Shown here in pieces: positions 25,001 through 37,617 of a stretch of DNA of 64,000 bases. Origin of the DNA: Drechmeria coniospora (taxonomy: Eukaryota > Ascomycota > Sordariomycetes > Hypocreales > Ophiocordycipitaceae); the NCBI RefSeq assembly GCF_001625195.1, contig NC_054390.1, forward strand, positions 7,103,222-7,167,221. Reading direction: 5' to 3'. Below the pieces are notes generated by a model. It saw only the letters and a list, made by a program, of their open reading frames with translations, did no database searches and was not told where the DNA came from. Positions within the stretch are counted from its first letter, which is position 1. Every line of letters begins with the position of its first letter. Both the position numbers and the translations under genes were made by a program.

Positions 25001-28000
25001 CGGATGTGCCGTGCCTAACGTGCGAGATTGCCTTCCCGACGATGCGTCGCCGCGGGAGGGGGAGGGGAAGGGTGGGTGTTCGACTCGGCAGCGGTCTTGG
25101 CTCGCGGCTAGGTACTACCTCTTCCGAGAATCCCGCCATCATGCTCGTGACTCTGTCTTGTTTTGCCGTCGGCACACACGTGAGGCGCAGACTCGATTGC
25201 ATTCTCGTTCGGTCGCCGTTATTGTATTAATTATTGCTATACGTTCATGTGTGGAGCAGCAGACTGTACTGTACCTTACACCTTTCATGTGCAAGTAATG
25301 CGTGCATTCAGCACTCACAGTGCTGTGATTCGGTAATAGGTACTTGCCTCGAGCCGCCGGCTTGCACATGCTAGGCACTGCATACGGTGCCTTGGTACGG
25401 AGTACTTGGCACGCAGCGTGCTGCGGGTGTACTGTATGTACTTACTTGGTTGTACTGTAAGTAGTCTGTACGGAGTACGGAGTACAGTGCATGTAATTAA
25501 TATTTTGCCCTGCCGACTCCGCAGGTCAAAAATAGCATGTGCTGTGGGCTGGCCACCACACCTGTTCCTGAGGCATGGGTGGCTTCGCCACGCCACCAGC
25601 GCCTCGCTCGGCGGATGGATGCTCTCGGTAGTTGGCGAGGAGACGACCGAGCGTGTTGCATCACACGCATGGCACCCATAGGAGGCGTGCGGTGGCATCA
25701 TTGCATCATGTCGGCGCAACTCATCCATGCCATGCTTTCGAGCACAGTCCACCACGGACGCATCGTCATCGGCGGCAACGAGAATGGACTGTACAGGTAC
25801 AGTACGTATCACGGAAACTCCGTGCCAGCCCCTATCCACCTAGTACTTGGTACGGACATGGAAGTGCAGTGCACGCGAAATGAGTAATACAGTAATACTT
25901 GTGCAAACACAAGGGCAGTGAGTGTACATGCACTTACATGCGCATCAGTACTGCACCTGTGCATGTAAGCGCCACGAACTGTTATCCGTGCCTGCCTACT
26001 GCCACCAAAGTAGGAAGTAGGTACGTAATTGTCTGCACATCCGGTTCCCTATCTATGGAGCAGGGCTGCGATTTGTCGTTCTCTACCGAGTGCTTGTACT
26101 GTACTGCGCATGTACAGACAGTACTTGCCGCGAACTGTACTTGCTTGTACTTGCGAGGAGGTACGGAGCACAGGGCAAGTATTTATTACTACGCGCTGCA
26201 GGAGAGTACAGCTCGCGCACTCCGTAATACTAAGCTGCGTACCTTAAGCATGATGTCGCGGCTACATGTATACCTATGCATGCATGTACCTTGCCACACC
26301 GTTGGTGACCTGCCCAAGTGCAGCCGTGATCCATCCGTGAGGAAGGGTGTCGTGCCACTGAAACAGCGGCGTTGTCCGCTACCCCAGCGCATGCGACCCC
26401 CCACCAGCATTGGCGCGGCGTGTGAGCGACTTGCCCTGGCAACCCCCACACAGCTGCATCCCGCATGCGTTGCTCAGCCCAGGCCGGGCGGCGAGTACGG
26501 CCGAGAGAGCAGTGACAAGCCCCTGAAGCCGGCGACGTGCGTCAGGCGCTTCAACGCCACGAAGGCGGCGCGCTGCAGCGATGAAGCCGGTCGTCGAAAG
26601 GAATTGTCCACTTTGCAGCAATACTACAGTATGCCTTGCCGCACGTGCAATGAACCCGCAGCACTCCCACAGTCCAGATGCGGCGAGAAAAACAGAATCA
26701 CCCGTGGCTACCCGAGGGCGCGATGGGTGGGAGTCGCCGATAAGCAAGTGCCGCAGGCCAAGTGCCTGCCGCTATAGTCATGACCTATAGTGCTCGTCGA
26801 GTGGTGGGTGCGCCGGTACCTGCACTGACACTCCGAGTGCGTGCTGTGTATGTACAGTACTCTGAGTGTACATGTACTTACTGGGCAAGTACTGTAATTG
26901 CAGTGTATTAGCGTACCGACTGTAAAATGTATTACTTACTAGGTACTTACTTTTCTGTACTTACATGGCTCCGTACGGAGTACTGTACAAGTGTCAGTAC
27001 TGTACGGGGCGCGAGGACATTCTAAATTGCTACGGGGGTAGGGATCCTACCGGCGCCATTCAAACAGAAACCTGGGGGGGTTGGCGGGCCAGACTCGCGC
27101 AAGCGCCTTCGAATCGCGCAAGTACCTGTCCGCCGCGGAACTCAGGGTCATGACGCACGCGATGGTGAAGGCGTCGGTGGGCTCAATGTTGAGATGCGCA
27201 GGCTGACAGGTACGGAACGAATCGATCGAATGAATATTCGGTTGGAGGCACTGGTCGCATCGAGCCACCAGCAGATGGCAACATGCCAGCGACGGCCATC
27301 TTTCGCTGCGGCACAGCGGTGCAGGGCTGACGGCGCTGTGCCCCAAAGGAAGGGCAACCCATGCGGGTGGGAGTGTGGACGGATGGGGATTGTCATCTTT
27401 GTACAAGTACATGTACTCCGTACTCCGTATCTCGGCGTACTGACAGTACTGTACTCCGTACTCCGAACCGTATACTGTATTCCGTACACCGAGTACATGT
27501 ACTCTTTTGGATGGATGCTTGTACTTGGTTGCACAAGTACAATAGAATCTGTAGACCTACCGCACATGTGCCGCACAAATCGAAGCGCATGCATATGTAC
27601 CTGCACAGTTCTGACTGGTTCCTGGTTGAGAGGGAATATTAGTCGTGGGAGAAATACCAGATACGGAGCAACATGTACAGATAATTACTGGTAAGTAGGC
27701 ACTACAGAGTACGAATACGTGAGAGTACATGTAGACTGTCGCGTTTCAAGTACTTGAACTTGACTGCACTCGAAAACACATGCAAGTCATGTTCTCGAGT
27801 GCCAGCAGGTGAGTACGTAGGTAGGTAGGTACCGGTACAAGCATGTGTGCCAGGTCGTAGGTCGGCTGGTACTCGTACAAGTGTGCCTACTTAGTTCGTC
27901 GACTCTTCGAACCTATACTTAGTATTACTTACTTACGTACTCCGTACTTGTAAGTAGATCAGGCACGCAGGGGCGAGCGAGAAATCACGAGTACAAGTAC

Positions 28001-28579
28001 AGGTACGGAGTACAAGTACTGGCACTTCCTGACATGTACAGTACATGTGAAGCAGGTACCTCGCTCGGATCGAGGTCGCGGTACAGATACGAGTTCGGAG
28101 TGCTTAATGGGCCATGTGGGGCTTCTTAGGTGCACCTGTGCCACCTCGCCACGCTCCAGCAAACGGCCACACGTTGGCGATTCCCTTATCTATACCTCAC
28201 TCAAAGTACCGATCGGTGTGGGTGGTGGGTGGGCGTGCGGTGGTGTACGGAGTAATAGAGCGTACACCTTTCGAGCCCGAGCAAGGAGCACTACGGGGCA
28301 GGTCGGGACGGTACCTTGTCGAGGGTGTCTGTCGCACTTTGTCGTCTCTCTCGATGCGGCCTGCTTATCGGCCAGGACATAAAACCCCCGAGGGCCCCCT
28401 TTCAGCTCGAACTTGTTCATAAACTTCCACACTTTTCGCTTGATAGCCAGCTTGCTCCAACTCATCCACGCCTCTCACCTCGCACCTTTCGCATCTCCAG
28501 CCTCGAGCCTCGCTCTCCCACCGCATCTTTCCGCCCCATTCCCACTCGTTGCGCCCGCGCTCCCAAAACCATCACAGCC
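22043..28579. other. 6.5-kb gene desert between GlnRS and glutamine synthetase
   Basis: No frame here shows a domain, conserved exon pattern or consistent splice signals. Contents noted: three imperfect 12-13 bp direct repeats (CCTTGAAAGGCA type) at about 23074-23110; a tetranucleotide tract at 24949-24989; many GTACGGAGTAC and AAGTAC-type motifs, densest at 23690-23900, 25380-25500, 26840-27010, 27400-27560 and 27900-28060. A TATA-like cataaaac at about 28378 may serve the glutamine synthetase gene. Confidence 0.6.
24949..24989 (+). repeat. Tetranucleotide microsatellite (GGAC)n(GGAT)n
   Basis: About four units of ggac/acgg followed by five units of ggat, in intergenic DNA. Simple compound microsatellite; it also creates an artificial DGRTDGWMDGW peptide in one frame. 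Confidence 0.85.
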
Positions 28580-30934
28580 ATGGTGCGTATTCACATGCTC
28601 GTCTCTCCCACCACCATACCTCAGATCGGCCACCGGCGAGACCCCACCGGCGCCCCCGGCACCAGAGCAGCACCTGCAGCCCCCAACGCTTGCGCAACCC
28701 GGCGGCAGCACCGCTAACCGACTCTTAGGCTACCCGCGAGGTTCTCTCATCGAGGACGGAAACCGTACGTGATCCTCTCCCCTGAAGACGGATTCGCCGA
28801 CGTCGCCCTTGGTCGAAATGATACGACGGACAGCGGTGCTAACGGCGCGGCAGGTCAACAAATACATGAAGCTCGACCAAAAGGGAAACCTCATGGCCGA
28901 GTACGTCTGGGTCGACGCCGTTGGCGAGACGCGATCCAAGTCCAGAGTGAGTTTGTTTTCTCCCCTCATTGTGACTCTCTGCCTCTGCCTCTGCCCCTGC
29001 CTCTGCCTCAATCCCCGACCCTACCTTGGCTCGACCATCCTCGTCGCTTGTTTCGGCCATCGTCACCGCCGCTGCGACGGAGCGAGCGAGGAACACGGTC
29101 CCGGATGGGCCAAGAGTTGTCGAGTTCCCCGTCCGACCACCCCCCCGCCTGTGTCCTCTGTCCTCTGTGCTGCTCGGCTTGGCGCAAGCGTCACCGGCCA
29201 AGCGCAAGCGCTCGACCGAGCCGGAACCGGGGCGGGCAAAGGACGGAACGACAGGCTATGGGTTCGCTTGACCAGCCAGTCATGCATGGATCCTCGTCAG
29301 CCACAGCTGGTCTTGGCATCGTGGCCGGTCAGGCCAGCCAAGGTCCGAAAAGGGTCTTCCGTGCCGCTTCCCCGCCCCACTCTTACGGCCGGAGCGGGCC
29401 AATCGACGTTGACCTCGCTCACGCTTCATCCCCAACCCGCCATGATGACGTCTCACTCCGGCCGTGGCTCCCCTACCCTCCATCGGCCTCCACACCAATG
29501 CCTGCGCCCCATCACACCTCCTTCTGCCACCTGACGTAGGAAAGGCACAGGAGCGGCAGGCACAGGGCGGCAGGCACAGAGCAGGGGGGAAAGCACGCAG
29601 GGGGGGAGAGGGGGCAGGCACAGGCACAGGCACAGACGGAGAGAGGCCTCCTGCACCACCGTCAGTTCTGCTTGGCTAATCTCGCCTCTTCACAGACTCT
29701 TCCCGTCAAGGAGTACACACCTGCGGATCTTCCCATCTGGAACTTTGACGGCTCCTCCACCGACCAGGCCCCGGGCGACAACTCGGACGTCTACCTGCGA
29801 CCCGCGGCCGTCTACCCGGATCCCTTCCGTGGCGCGCCCAACATCATCGTCCTCGCCGAGTGCTGGAACGCCGACGGCACGCCGAACAAGTTCAACTACC
29901 GACATGAGTGCGCCAAGGTGATGGAGGCCTACGCCGACCGCGTTCCCTGGTTTGGCCTGGAGCAGGAGTACACCCTTCTCGACCACGACGACCGGCCTTA
30001 CGGATGGCCTACCGGCGGTTTCCCTGCCCCGTGAGTCGCTCCCGCCACCACCAGGCTTTCGGCTCTCCCCCTCCGTGCGAGCGTGCCTGCTGACAGCCCC
30101 CAAGTCAGGGTCCTTACTACTGCGGTGTTGGCAGCGGCAAGGTCGTCATGCGTGACGTCGTCGAGTCACATTACAAGGCCTGTCTGTGTAAGTACATCCG
30201 CGCCGGTGCTGCTTTAGCCCTCGTTGCCAAGCTCCGTTGCTAACGGAACGCTGTAGACGCTGGCGTCCAGATCTCCGGCACCAATGCGGAAGTCATGCCG
30301 TACGTCCCTCCTGTCTCGTTGGATGACCTCGTCGTCTAGTCTACTCGTTCCCTTCGCTTCGTCGACCAAGCATGCTGACAATGTCAGCAGTGGCCAGTGG
30401 GAGTTCCAGGTTGGTCCGTGCGAGGGCATCAAGAGTACGTCGTCCCCCCCCCTGCTCTTTTTGCGTTTAAGGTAGGCTAACGCGACCGTAGTGGGTGACG
30501 AGCTTTGGATCGCCCGATTCTTCCTCGCGCGCGTTGCCGAAGATTTCGGTGTCAAGGTCTCGTGGCATCCCAAGCCCATCCCCGGAGACTGGAACGGCGC
30601 CGGTCTGCATTCCAACTTCTCGACCAAGGAGATGCGTGCCGAGGGCGGCATGAAGCACATCGAGGATGCCATCAAGAAGCTGGAACCTCACCACATCGAG
30701 TGCATCAAGGAGTACGGCGAGGATAACGAGCTCCGTCTCACCGGCCGCCACGAGACCGGCTCCATCGAGCAGTTCACATACGGCGTCGCCAACCGTGGCA
30801 CGTCGATCCGCATTCCCCGGGAAACGGCGACGAAGGGGTACGGATACTTTGAGGATCGTCGCCCCGCGTCCAACGCCGATCCGTATCGCGTTACCAAGGT
30901 CCTGATGACGTCCATCTTTGGCAAGCTACGATGA
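28580..30934 (+). CDS. GLN1: Glutamine synthetase, eukaryotic type II
   Basis: Eight exons: 28580-28582, 28729-28764, 28854-28946, 29696-30030, 30105-30187, 30257-30299, 30391-30434 and 30492-30934, giving 359 aa, the normal fungal length. The first coding exon is just the ATG; the start was chosen because splicing then gives [24 protein letters not shown], as in other fungi. Seen: [11 protein letters not shown] (about 61), EQEYTL with a Mg-ligand glutamate, [10 protein letters not shown], and [15 protein letters not shown] of the ATP site. It condenses ammonium and glutamate to glutamine using ATP and acts as a cytosolic octamer or decamer. The third intron is 749 bp, far longer than any other in the window, and holds pyrimidine-rich CTCTGC repeats. 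A run of CT-rich DNA and a cataaaac box precede the ATG. Confidence 0.96.
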
Positions 30935-32035
30935 GTACGGACCGGGTGGTTGCAGCGACGGCAGCGACGGCGGGCTGTCGGGGGATTTCAATGATGCGTA
31001 TCTAATCTTGGCGTTCTGGCATGGCGGGATGGGTACAACATAACATGGCGTCGAAACAGACCAAGCCATTAGGTAGATTTCACTTTTTCAATCATTCAAA
31101 TGCAATTAGAAGTCAGCTTTTCTTGTCGCCCTTAACGACAATCATGCATCACTCGAGCTCCTCGTGTCTCGCCGAGGACGCACTGCTCCTCACACTGAGC
31201 GTAGAAGTCGGGAGGGAGCCCTGTAGACGAGCTTCGGGTCTCCCATGCAAAACCAACGCTCTCGTTCATGACCATTCCGACTGTTGTCGGCATTTCTCAA
31301 CGACAATGGTTCGGAGCTCGGTTCGTCTGCATCGGAGGACGTTCCTTCGCGAACCGTACCCATGTACTTGAACCGAATGCGCACCCCATGCACCTAACCA
31401 GACTCGACGCCGTGTTCCAGGAGATGGGTCCGCCCGCGAGACGCTCGGCGGGGCGAACTCGCGTCCGGGGAGAGAAGCGCCGGGGCCGAAGTTCGGTGCA
31501 ATTTCATTCATGTTGATGTCATTGGAGTCTTTTACTCTGTTGTCCGCATTCCGGATAGCGTGGCATCGTGGGCGTTTCAGGGGCGCCTGAATAAGGTTTG
31601 CGTCGGTGGAAAGGTGCCAGATCGGTCCGATGAACAATACAATGTGCATGCACAAACGAAGAGGGTGCATTTTATCGCAAGCTATGATTCATGGTTGGCA
31701 AATACTATAGCATGGGCATGAGGAATACCCATGACCAGACTACGCAATATACATGTATGTATGTGTTGAGCAACGCTGTCATACGGCTGTTCTACGCTGT
31801 CATATGGCTGCTCTAGAGAGATGACGTCCTGTGGAGCCGAATACCCATCATCATGGGCTGCTGTCCATGTTTGGTAATCTCGGGCAGCTATTATTCCCGA
31901 AGAACTATTTTCATGGCGAGAAGAAGCCATGATTGAATTGTCTTGTGTGTATAGTATCGTGGTAGGAGGACGGCCAGTGGTTTGCACGTAGCTGGACATG
32001 CTTTCCAGCTGTCTGTTGACGGCTTGAACATAGGG

Positions 32036-32270
32036 AGGAAGGAAGGAAGGAAGGAAGGAGGGAGGGAGGGAGGGAAGGAAAGAGATATGGAAGGAAGAGA
32101 GATGGACGGAAAGAGAGATGGAAGGAAAGGAGATGGAAGGAAAGGAGATGGAAGGAAAGAGAAATGGAAAGTAAGAGAGATGGAAGGAAAGAGGGAGGGA
32201 AGGAAAGAAGGAAGAATGGAAAGAGGGAGGGAAGGAAAGAGGGAAGGAAGGAAGAAGGAAAAAAGGAAAC
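32036..32270 (+). repeat. Polypurine GGAA/GGGA tract
   Basis: About 235 bases with almost only A and G on the + strand, made of ggaa, ggga and gagatgga units; pyrimidines appear only as isolated T or C. Such homopurine DNA can form triplex structures. It lies more than 2 kb upstream of the nearest gene start. Confidence 0.9.
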
Positions 32271-32455
32271 AACGAAAGTGCCTGCCTACTGTATATGGTA
32301 CTGGTCTTCTATGAACCATGACCGCCATGAACCTCGGCCCTTGCCTTGTTGCCTTCTGGCGGTTGCCTCACCGCTGCTTCAGTACCATGGAGATCTGTGC
32401 ATATGCTGCACAAGCTGTCAACCCCTGCCAACGTACCCTAACACTACCAACGCAT

Positions 32456-32500
32456 CGTAGCAGTAGCAGTAGCAGTAGCAGTAGCGGCAGAGGCAGCGGC
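32456..32500 (+). repeat. AGC/CAG trinucleotide repeat
   Basis: Some ten units of agcagt/agcggc, imperfect, in noncoding DNA. Simple repeat without visible function. Confidence 0.75.
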
Positions 32501-34315
32501 AGCAAGAGCAGCAATGTCCACTCGGATTGCTCTGTTTCCTCTTCAACAAACTCCGGCATATGTTGGATGTTCTCGTCCTCCTCGTCCCAGTACATGGCCA
32601 TCATGATACCTGCTGATATCCTGAATAAGCGGGATATCCTCTTTCCCGTATCCCTCTTCGATCTGGTGGCCGTCCAATTCTTCAAATGCCACCGCCAGGC
32701 CATTTTTTGTGCATCGCAGGTTCTAGAGCAAATGGGCTCCGATATGATGCTTGGAAGAGGGAGAGGATGGCGGGCCGTCCTTGTCATGATGTCAATTACA
32801 AGTATCTGTTCGACGAGAATAAACGGGCGGGAATACAAGTAGGGACAACCTTGCCCATTCATTCGTTCCCTTGTGCCCCCGTCGCTGATTTTGGTAGTAA
32901 CTGGGTGGCGTGTTTGCGCCGTTAGATCAGCGGCATCACCACTCTACTTTGCTGTACTGCTCTGGCCCTGCCGCCCACTTCGTCACAAGTACTAAAAATG
33001 CCCAGCAGAGAGCAGCAGGTTGTATGCTGCAACACATGCGAAACTATTCACTCCATGTAATGATTTCAAACCCAAGCTTCACAGCCGACCACGCCCGAGT
33101 CCGTTTCTACTTGTGCCTAGTATTGATTGCGTACCCCTTTTTTTCTTCTTGATCGCCGGCGTCACTCTATGCCCCTAGGCGGTGCTGGTAGGGTTTATTT
33201 TAGGTACTGCAAGTACTTACCTCTTACTCCGTAATTACTCCACAGATTCACTCCAAGCTCGAAGCTCTCTCTCTCTGTACCTAGGTGTCAGGACGGAGTA
33301 CACCTCCTACAGTGTTACTAGTACTTAGAGCTGGCAGCGAACGCTCCACTCAACCGTGCTAATTAGCGTGTGCCAATAAGTACTGTAAGTACATGTAGTT
33401 GTACAAGTGCAGCGTGAGGGAAAAGAGTGGGGTTCGGCACAGTAGTGAACACCCCCGCCTTTGGATCCGGCTGGTCCCTGCCAAGCGTCCATCCAGATCC
33501 GGTTCCCCAATCCCCAGCAAAACGACAAACGGAGCGACAACAAGAGCAGTCCAAAGTGCCATCTTGACCCGAACGGCAGGTTTGGTACCTCGAGAAAATC
33601 GCCTCGGCCATCCTCCCATCCATCTAGACCACGTGCATGTGCAAGTGCGTTGGGGTGCCTGCGCATTCTTCTCCTCTCCCCAGGCCAGAAATAACTCGCT
33701 GGAACGCAGCTCGGGAGCCCATGACTGATCGACCGGCAGCGACGCAAACGTGTGCCTTTTGCTGGGCCAACCGTTGGCCCTCATAGCCGGTAATCGACTT
33801 TTTTGCTTCAAACGGACTATACGGGGTGATTACGCGCAGGCACATACCTCATTCGTTCGAGAACGAGTCTCGCTCAAGACGGGGCCGATCTATCCGCCAC
33901 TGGGAAAGGACGGACCAATCCACCTTGTCGCGTGCTCTTCACCCCCCCCCTTACCTTAGTGGACACAAGAATGCTCCCAAACGCCTCGCCCACAAAAGGT
34001 GAGGTCCATAGACGGTGTAGGCCAAAATCCCTTCACCCTCTCCGTCCCGCCTTGTAGTCTTCCGCCCAGCACCCGCCATCTCGAGGCAGCGAGGCCATCC
34101 TCTTGCCGAATCTCTGTCTCGTCTCGAAAACAGCAGCAGCATCCCGCCGAACTCGTTGGAGTCCTTGACGATGGCCTTGGCATCCATCTGCCGATGCCGT
34201 TAGCCAACCTCCCCCGTCTCGTTGGCTTCCGCCGCTCCCGACGACGTCACCTCCGACTGTCGCTGTGGTCGGTCGCATCCCGGCGCCCGCCCATGTCGTC
34301 AAGTCCGACTCCGCC

Positions 34316-37300
34316 ATGGCATCCTCCGTCAACGACCCCGATCGCTATGTCCCAAATCGCGGGCCCGCCGTCTTTGCCGTGACGACGGCGACTCTCATCC
34401 TCGCCTCCGTTTTCGTCGGCGCCCGCTTCATCTGCCGCTGCTTCATAGTGCGCAGGATCACCTGGGACGACAGGATCATGCTTCTCGCATGGCTCATCGC
34501 CTTCTTCCTCTCCTTCACCATCCTCCTCGGCGTTGTCAACGGCCTCGGGAAATATGACCAAGACATCCCCGACGATGACTGGGTCACCCTGCGCCGTTGC
34601 GAGTACATCTTCTCCATCCTCTACGTACGTCTGGGCAGACCCCCCTGACGACGGTGGCATCGCCGTCCATCAGATGCACATGGTTGTGCGAGAGTGGAGT
34701 GGCTGACGTAGCGAGCAGAACCCCGCCCTCATGGCGACCAAGACGAGCATCTTGATCTTCTACCTGCGCCTGGCCAAGAACACCCAGTTGGTCCTGCGCT
34801 ACGCCTCGTGGGCCACCCTCGTCGTCGTCAACGTCGCCGGCCTCGTCCTCACCTTCATGAACATTTTCCAATGCAACCCCATCCAAGCAGCCTGGGCCGC
34901 CTACCACTACGAAACGCCATCCTGCATCCCGCTCCTCACCGAGTTCATCTGCTCCTCGCCCGTCAACGTCGTCACCGATCTCGCCATCCTCGCGTTGCCG
35001 ATACCCGTCCTCACCGGCATGCGTCTCCCCTTGCGCCAGAAGACCATCCTCATCCTCACCTTCACGCTCGGCATCTTCGTCACCATAGTCGACGTCGTAC
35101 GCATCTACTACCTCCAGAGCGCCATCACCGACGTGCCCACCGGCGGCACCTCGACCAATCCCAACGCCACCTTCGGCGGCCAGGCCGACTTTGCCTGGAA
35201 TGCCTCCATCTCGCTCATGTGGAGCGCCGTCGAGGTCAACGTCGGCATGACCTGTGCCTGCGTTCCCACCCTCAAGCCCCTCATCCTCAAGCTCATGCCC
35301 GCGATGCTGTTCGACCAGCACGGCCCCAAACCCGCTGACGAGTCCGAGACTCATTCGTCGCAGCAGCAGCAGCAGCAGCATCGAGACGCGCCGGCGACGG
35401 CGCTTCCCGCCGTCGCCTGCCCTCAGCAGGCCCACCTGGCCAACGACCCCGAGCCCCCCTTGAGCTTCGGTGAGTTTTTGGCCATGCCGGGCACTGTCTC
35501 GCCCGGCACAAACGTCAGCGAGGACAACAACGAGAGTGCCGTCAGCAACAACAGCAACGACAGCAACGACAGCCACGAGAACGACAACAACGATGACGAT
35601 GACGACGACTATGACTGGCTGCCAGAGGATCCCGATCCCATAACGCAGACGCGCACGAACAGGACCCATTCTACCGCCTGCACGGTCGAGAGCGGCGTCT
35701 ACTTCGGCTTCGTCAACATGACGAAGCCCAAGAGCATGCTCAGGGCCAACGCGTCCGAGTCGTTCAAGTACTGCACCATCGTCTCCATCCTCTTCCTGCT
35801 CTGGGGCATGTCGTACGGCCTGCTCAACATGCTCAACAACGCCGTCGCCTTCGTCAACAACATGAGCCCCGCCCAGGCCCTCGGCTTGACGACCGCCTAC
35901 TTTGGTGGCGGCTACTTTTTCGGGCCCTTGCTCGTCGGCGAATGGATCCTGCGTCGGGACGAGCACAACCGCACCAAGCGGCACGAGAAGAACGAGGCCG
36001 AGCACGTCGGCGGCTTCAAGGTCACCTTCATCGTCGGCCTTTGCATATACGGCATAGGCACCATCATCTTCTGGCCCTCGGCCGTCACCAACTCGTACGG
36101 GGGCTTCATGCTCAGCAACTTCGTCGTCGGATTCGGCCTTTCCGTCCTCGAAGTGGGCGCCAACGCCTTCATGGTCCTCTGCGGACCCCCCGCCTTCGGC
36201 GAGACGCGCCTCCTGCTGGCCCAGGGAATACAGGGCATCGGGAGCGTCGTCAGCGGTCTGCTGGCGCAAAAGGTCTTCTTCAAGGGAATCGCCGACTCCA
36301 TCACGGACGGCGACACGGCCGACAGCATGACCCTCATCAACGTTCAGTGGGCCTACCTCGGCATCACCTTGCTCTGCGTCGCCCTCGCCCTCTTCTTCTT
36401 TTACATGCCGCTGCCGGAGGTGAGCGATTCGGAGCTCGACGCCTTGGCGAAACGGCTTCCGATCGAGCCCAAGAAGAGGAGCATCGGCGGTCTGCAGCTG
36501 CGAACCGTGAGCTTGATACTGGCCGTCTTCTCCCAGTACATCTACGTGGCCTCGCAGGAGAGCAACGGCATCTACTTTGGCCCTCTACTCGTCTCCATCA
36601 CCCGCTCCGACGACGGAAGCGGCCACGACGGCCTCGGCGGCTCAGACTCGCTCGAGCTGGACAGGCCGCCCGGGATAGCGATCGCCATATCGGACTACAT
36701 GCTCGTCGGCCATACGGCCCTGACCCTCTCGCGATTTCTCGTCGGCTACCTTACCTATCTCTCGGTGCGTTATCCGCATCGGCTTCCGCAGCCGCGAACC
36801 TACCTCACCATCAGCGTCGGCCTGTGCCTTGTCATCTCCATCGTTCCCGTCGTCCTGCACACGACGGACCCGAACATCATGGTGATCCCGCTGTTGCTCT
36901 TCTTCTTCGCCGAAGGCCCCATCTGGCCTTTGATCTTCGCCATCGGCCTGCGAGGCCAAGGCCTTAGGACGAAGAGGGCGGCCGCCTTCATCACCATGGG
37001 TGGCGCCGGCGCCGGCTTCTTTCCCTTCATCATGTACGGCATCATCAAGAATGGCGGCAGCGTGCAGATGGCCTTCATCTTGATCATCGCCTTGCAAGCC
37101 GCCATGGCCGTCTACCCCCTGTTTCTCGAGTTGTCGGGAGACGCCAGGCGGCTCGTCGACCCCTGCCGCAACGTGCGTGTCCCAAGGAGGCTCGAGGAGA
37201 GGCCGGTGGACGAGCAGGTGGCCGAGTGGCGCCGACGCAACGAAGCGCGGGAAAAGAGGAGTCTGCGGCACAAAGTAACGAGGAGCCTGGGCGCTCGATT

Positions 37301-37373
37301 CAGCGGGATGCGAAAGCCATCAATACCGCAGGGTGAATCGGAACATTTCGAGAGCGTGTCGAGCTCTCCATGA
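34316..37373 (+). CDS. Fusion protein: rhodopsin/PTH11-like seven-helix domain plus fucose-permease-like MFS transporter
   Basis: Exons are 34316-34624 and 34719-37373, about 987 aa. Residues 1-297 form a fungal rhodopsin-like (SAT5/PTH11-type) membrane domain: the WDDRIMLLAW block after helix 2, RRCEYIFSILY-NPALMATKTSILIF across the splice join, FQCNPIQAAW, and the CIPLL and DVVRIYYL segments. Residues 298-449 are a hydrophilic linker with poly-Gln and Asn/Asp runs (QQQQQQ, NNNDDDDDDYDW). Residues 450-935 are an MFS permease of the fucose/galactose type: LLWGMSYGLLNMLNNAV, FGGGYFFGPLLVG, VGFGLSVLEVGANAF, LFFFAEGPIWPL. A basic tail follows. No stop occurs from 34719 to 37373. A good donor (gtgagt at 35470) sits in the linker, so an intron removing part of the linker is possible. 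Substrate and ligand are unknown; a sensing transporter is only a hypothesis. Confidence 0.82.
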
Positions 37374-37617
37374 ACGACATGACATTTACGACAGGAGCAG
37401 GGTGCATCATCCTTATTCTTCGTCCCGTCTCACGGGTAGGGGGGTAACGGTTGGCGTGTTGGGTTGATTGATATTTTACCAGATACCCCCGGCGGCAGTG
37501 TTATTGCTACCATGTGTACATGTATGTATATATGTATATGTACGGAGTATATGTATATGTAAATGTATATGTTATATTCCCTGCATTTTCCATTGTGCGT
37601 ACGACAGATGACTGTGC

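Larger units (their letters stand above)
30935..34315. other. 3.4-kb intergenic region with polypurine tract
   Basis: No supported gene. It contains a GGAA-rich purine tract (32036-32270), a short AGC/CAG trinucleotide run (about 32456-32500) and a few GTAC-rich motifs near 33200-33400. Frames through the purine tract encode Lys/Glu/Gly or Pro/Ser/Phe low-complexity peptides only. The 34.0-34.3 kb part is pyrimidine-rich, as expected of a leader for the next gene. Confidence 0.6.

Noticed and set aside
24463..25298. Overlapping frames of 210-255 codons
   Set aside because: They run through the (GGAC)n(GGAT)n microsatellite and have no domain or splice pattern.
25899..26777. 292-codon open frame, Cys-rich
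   Set aside because: It begins with TTG, has no recognisable domain, and its Cys/Thr/Tyr bias comes from GTAC/TGCAC-rich intergenic repeats.
31682..32328. Pro/Ser/Phe-rich minus-strand frames
   Set aside because: Pure translation of the GGAA polypurine tract.
33359..33811. 150-codon minus-strand frame with one hydrophobic stretch
   Set aside because: It starts at TTG, not ATG, and no homologous family was recognised.
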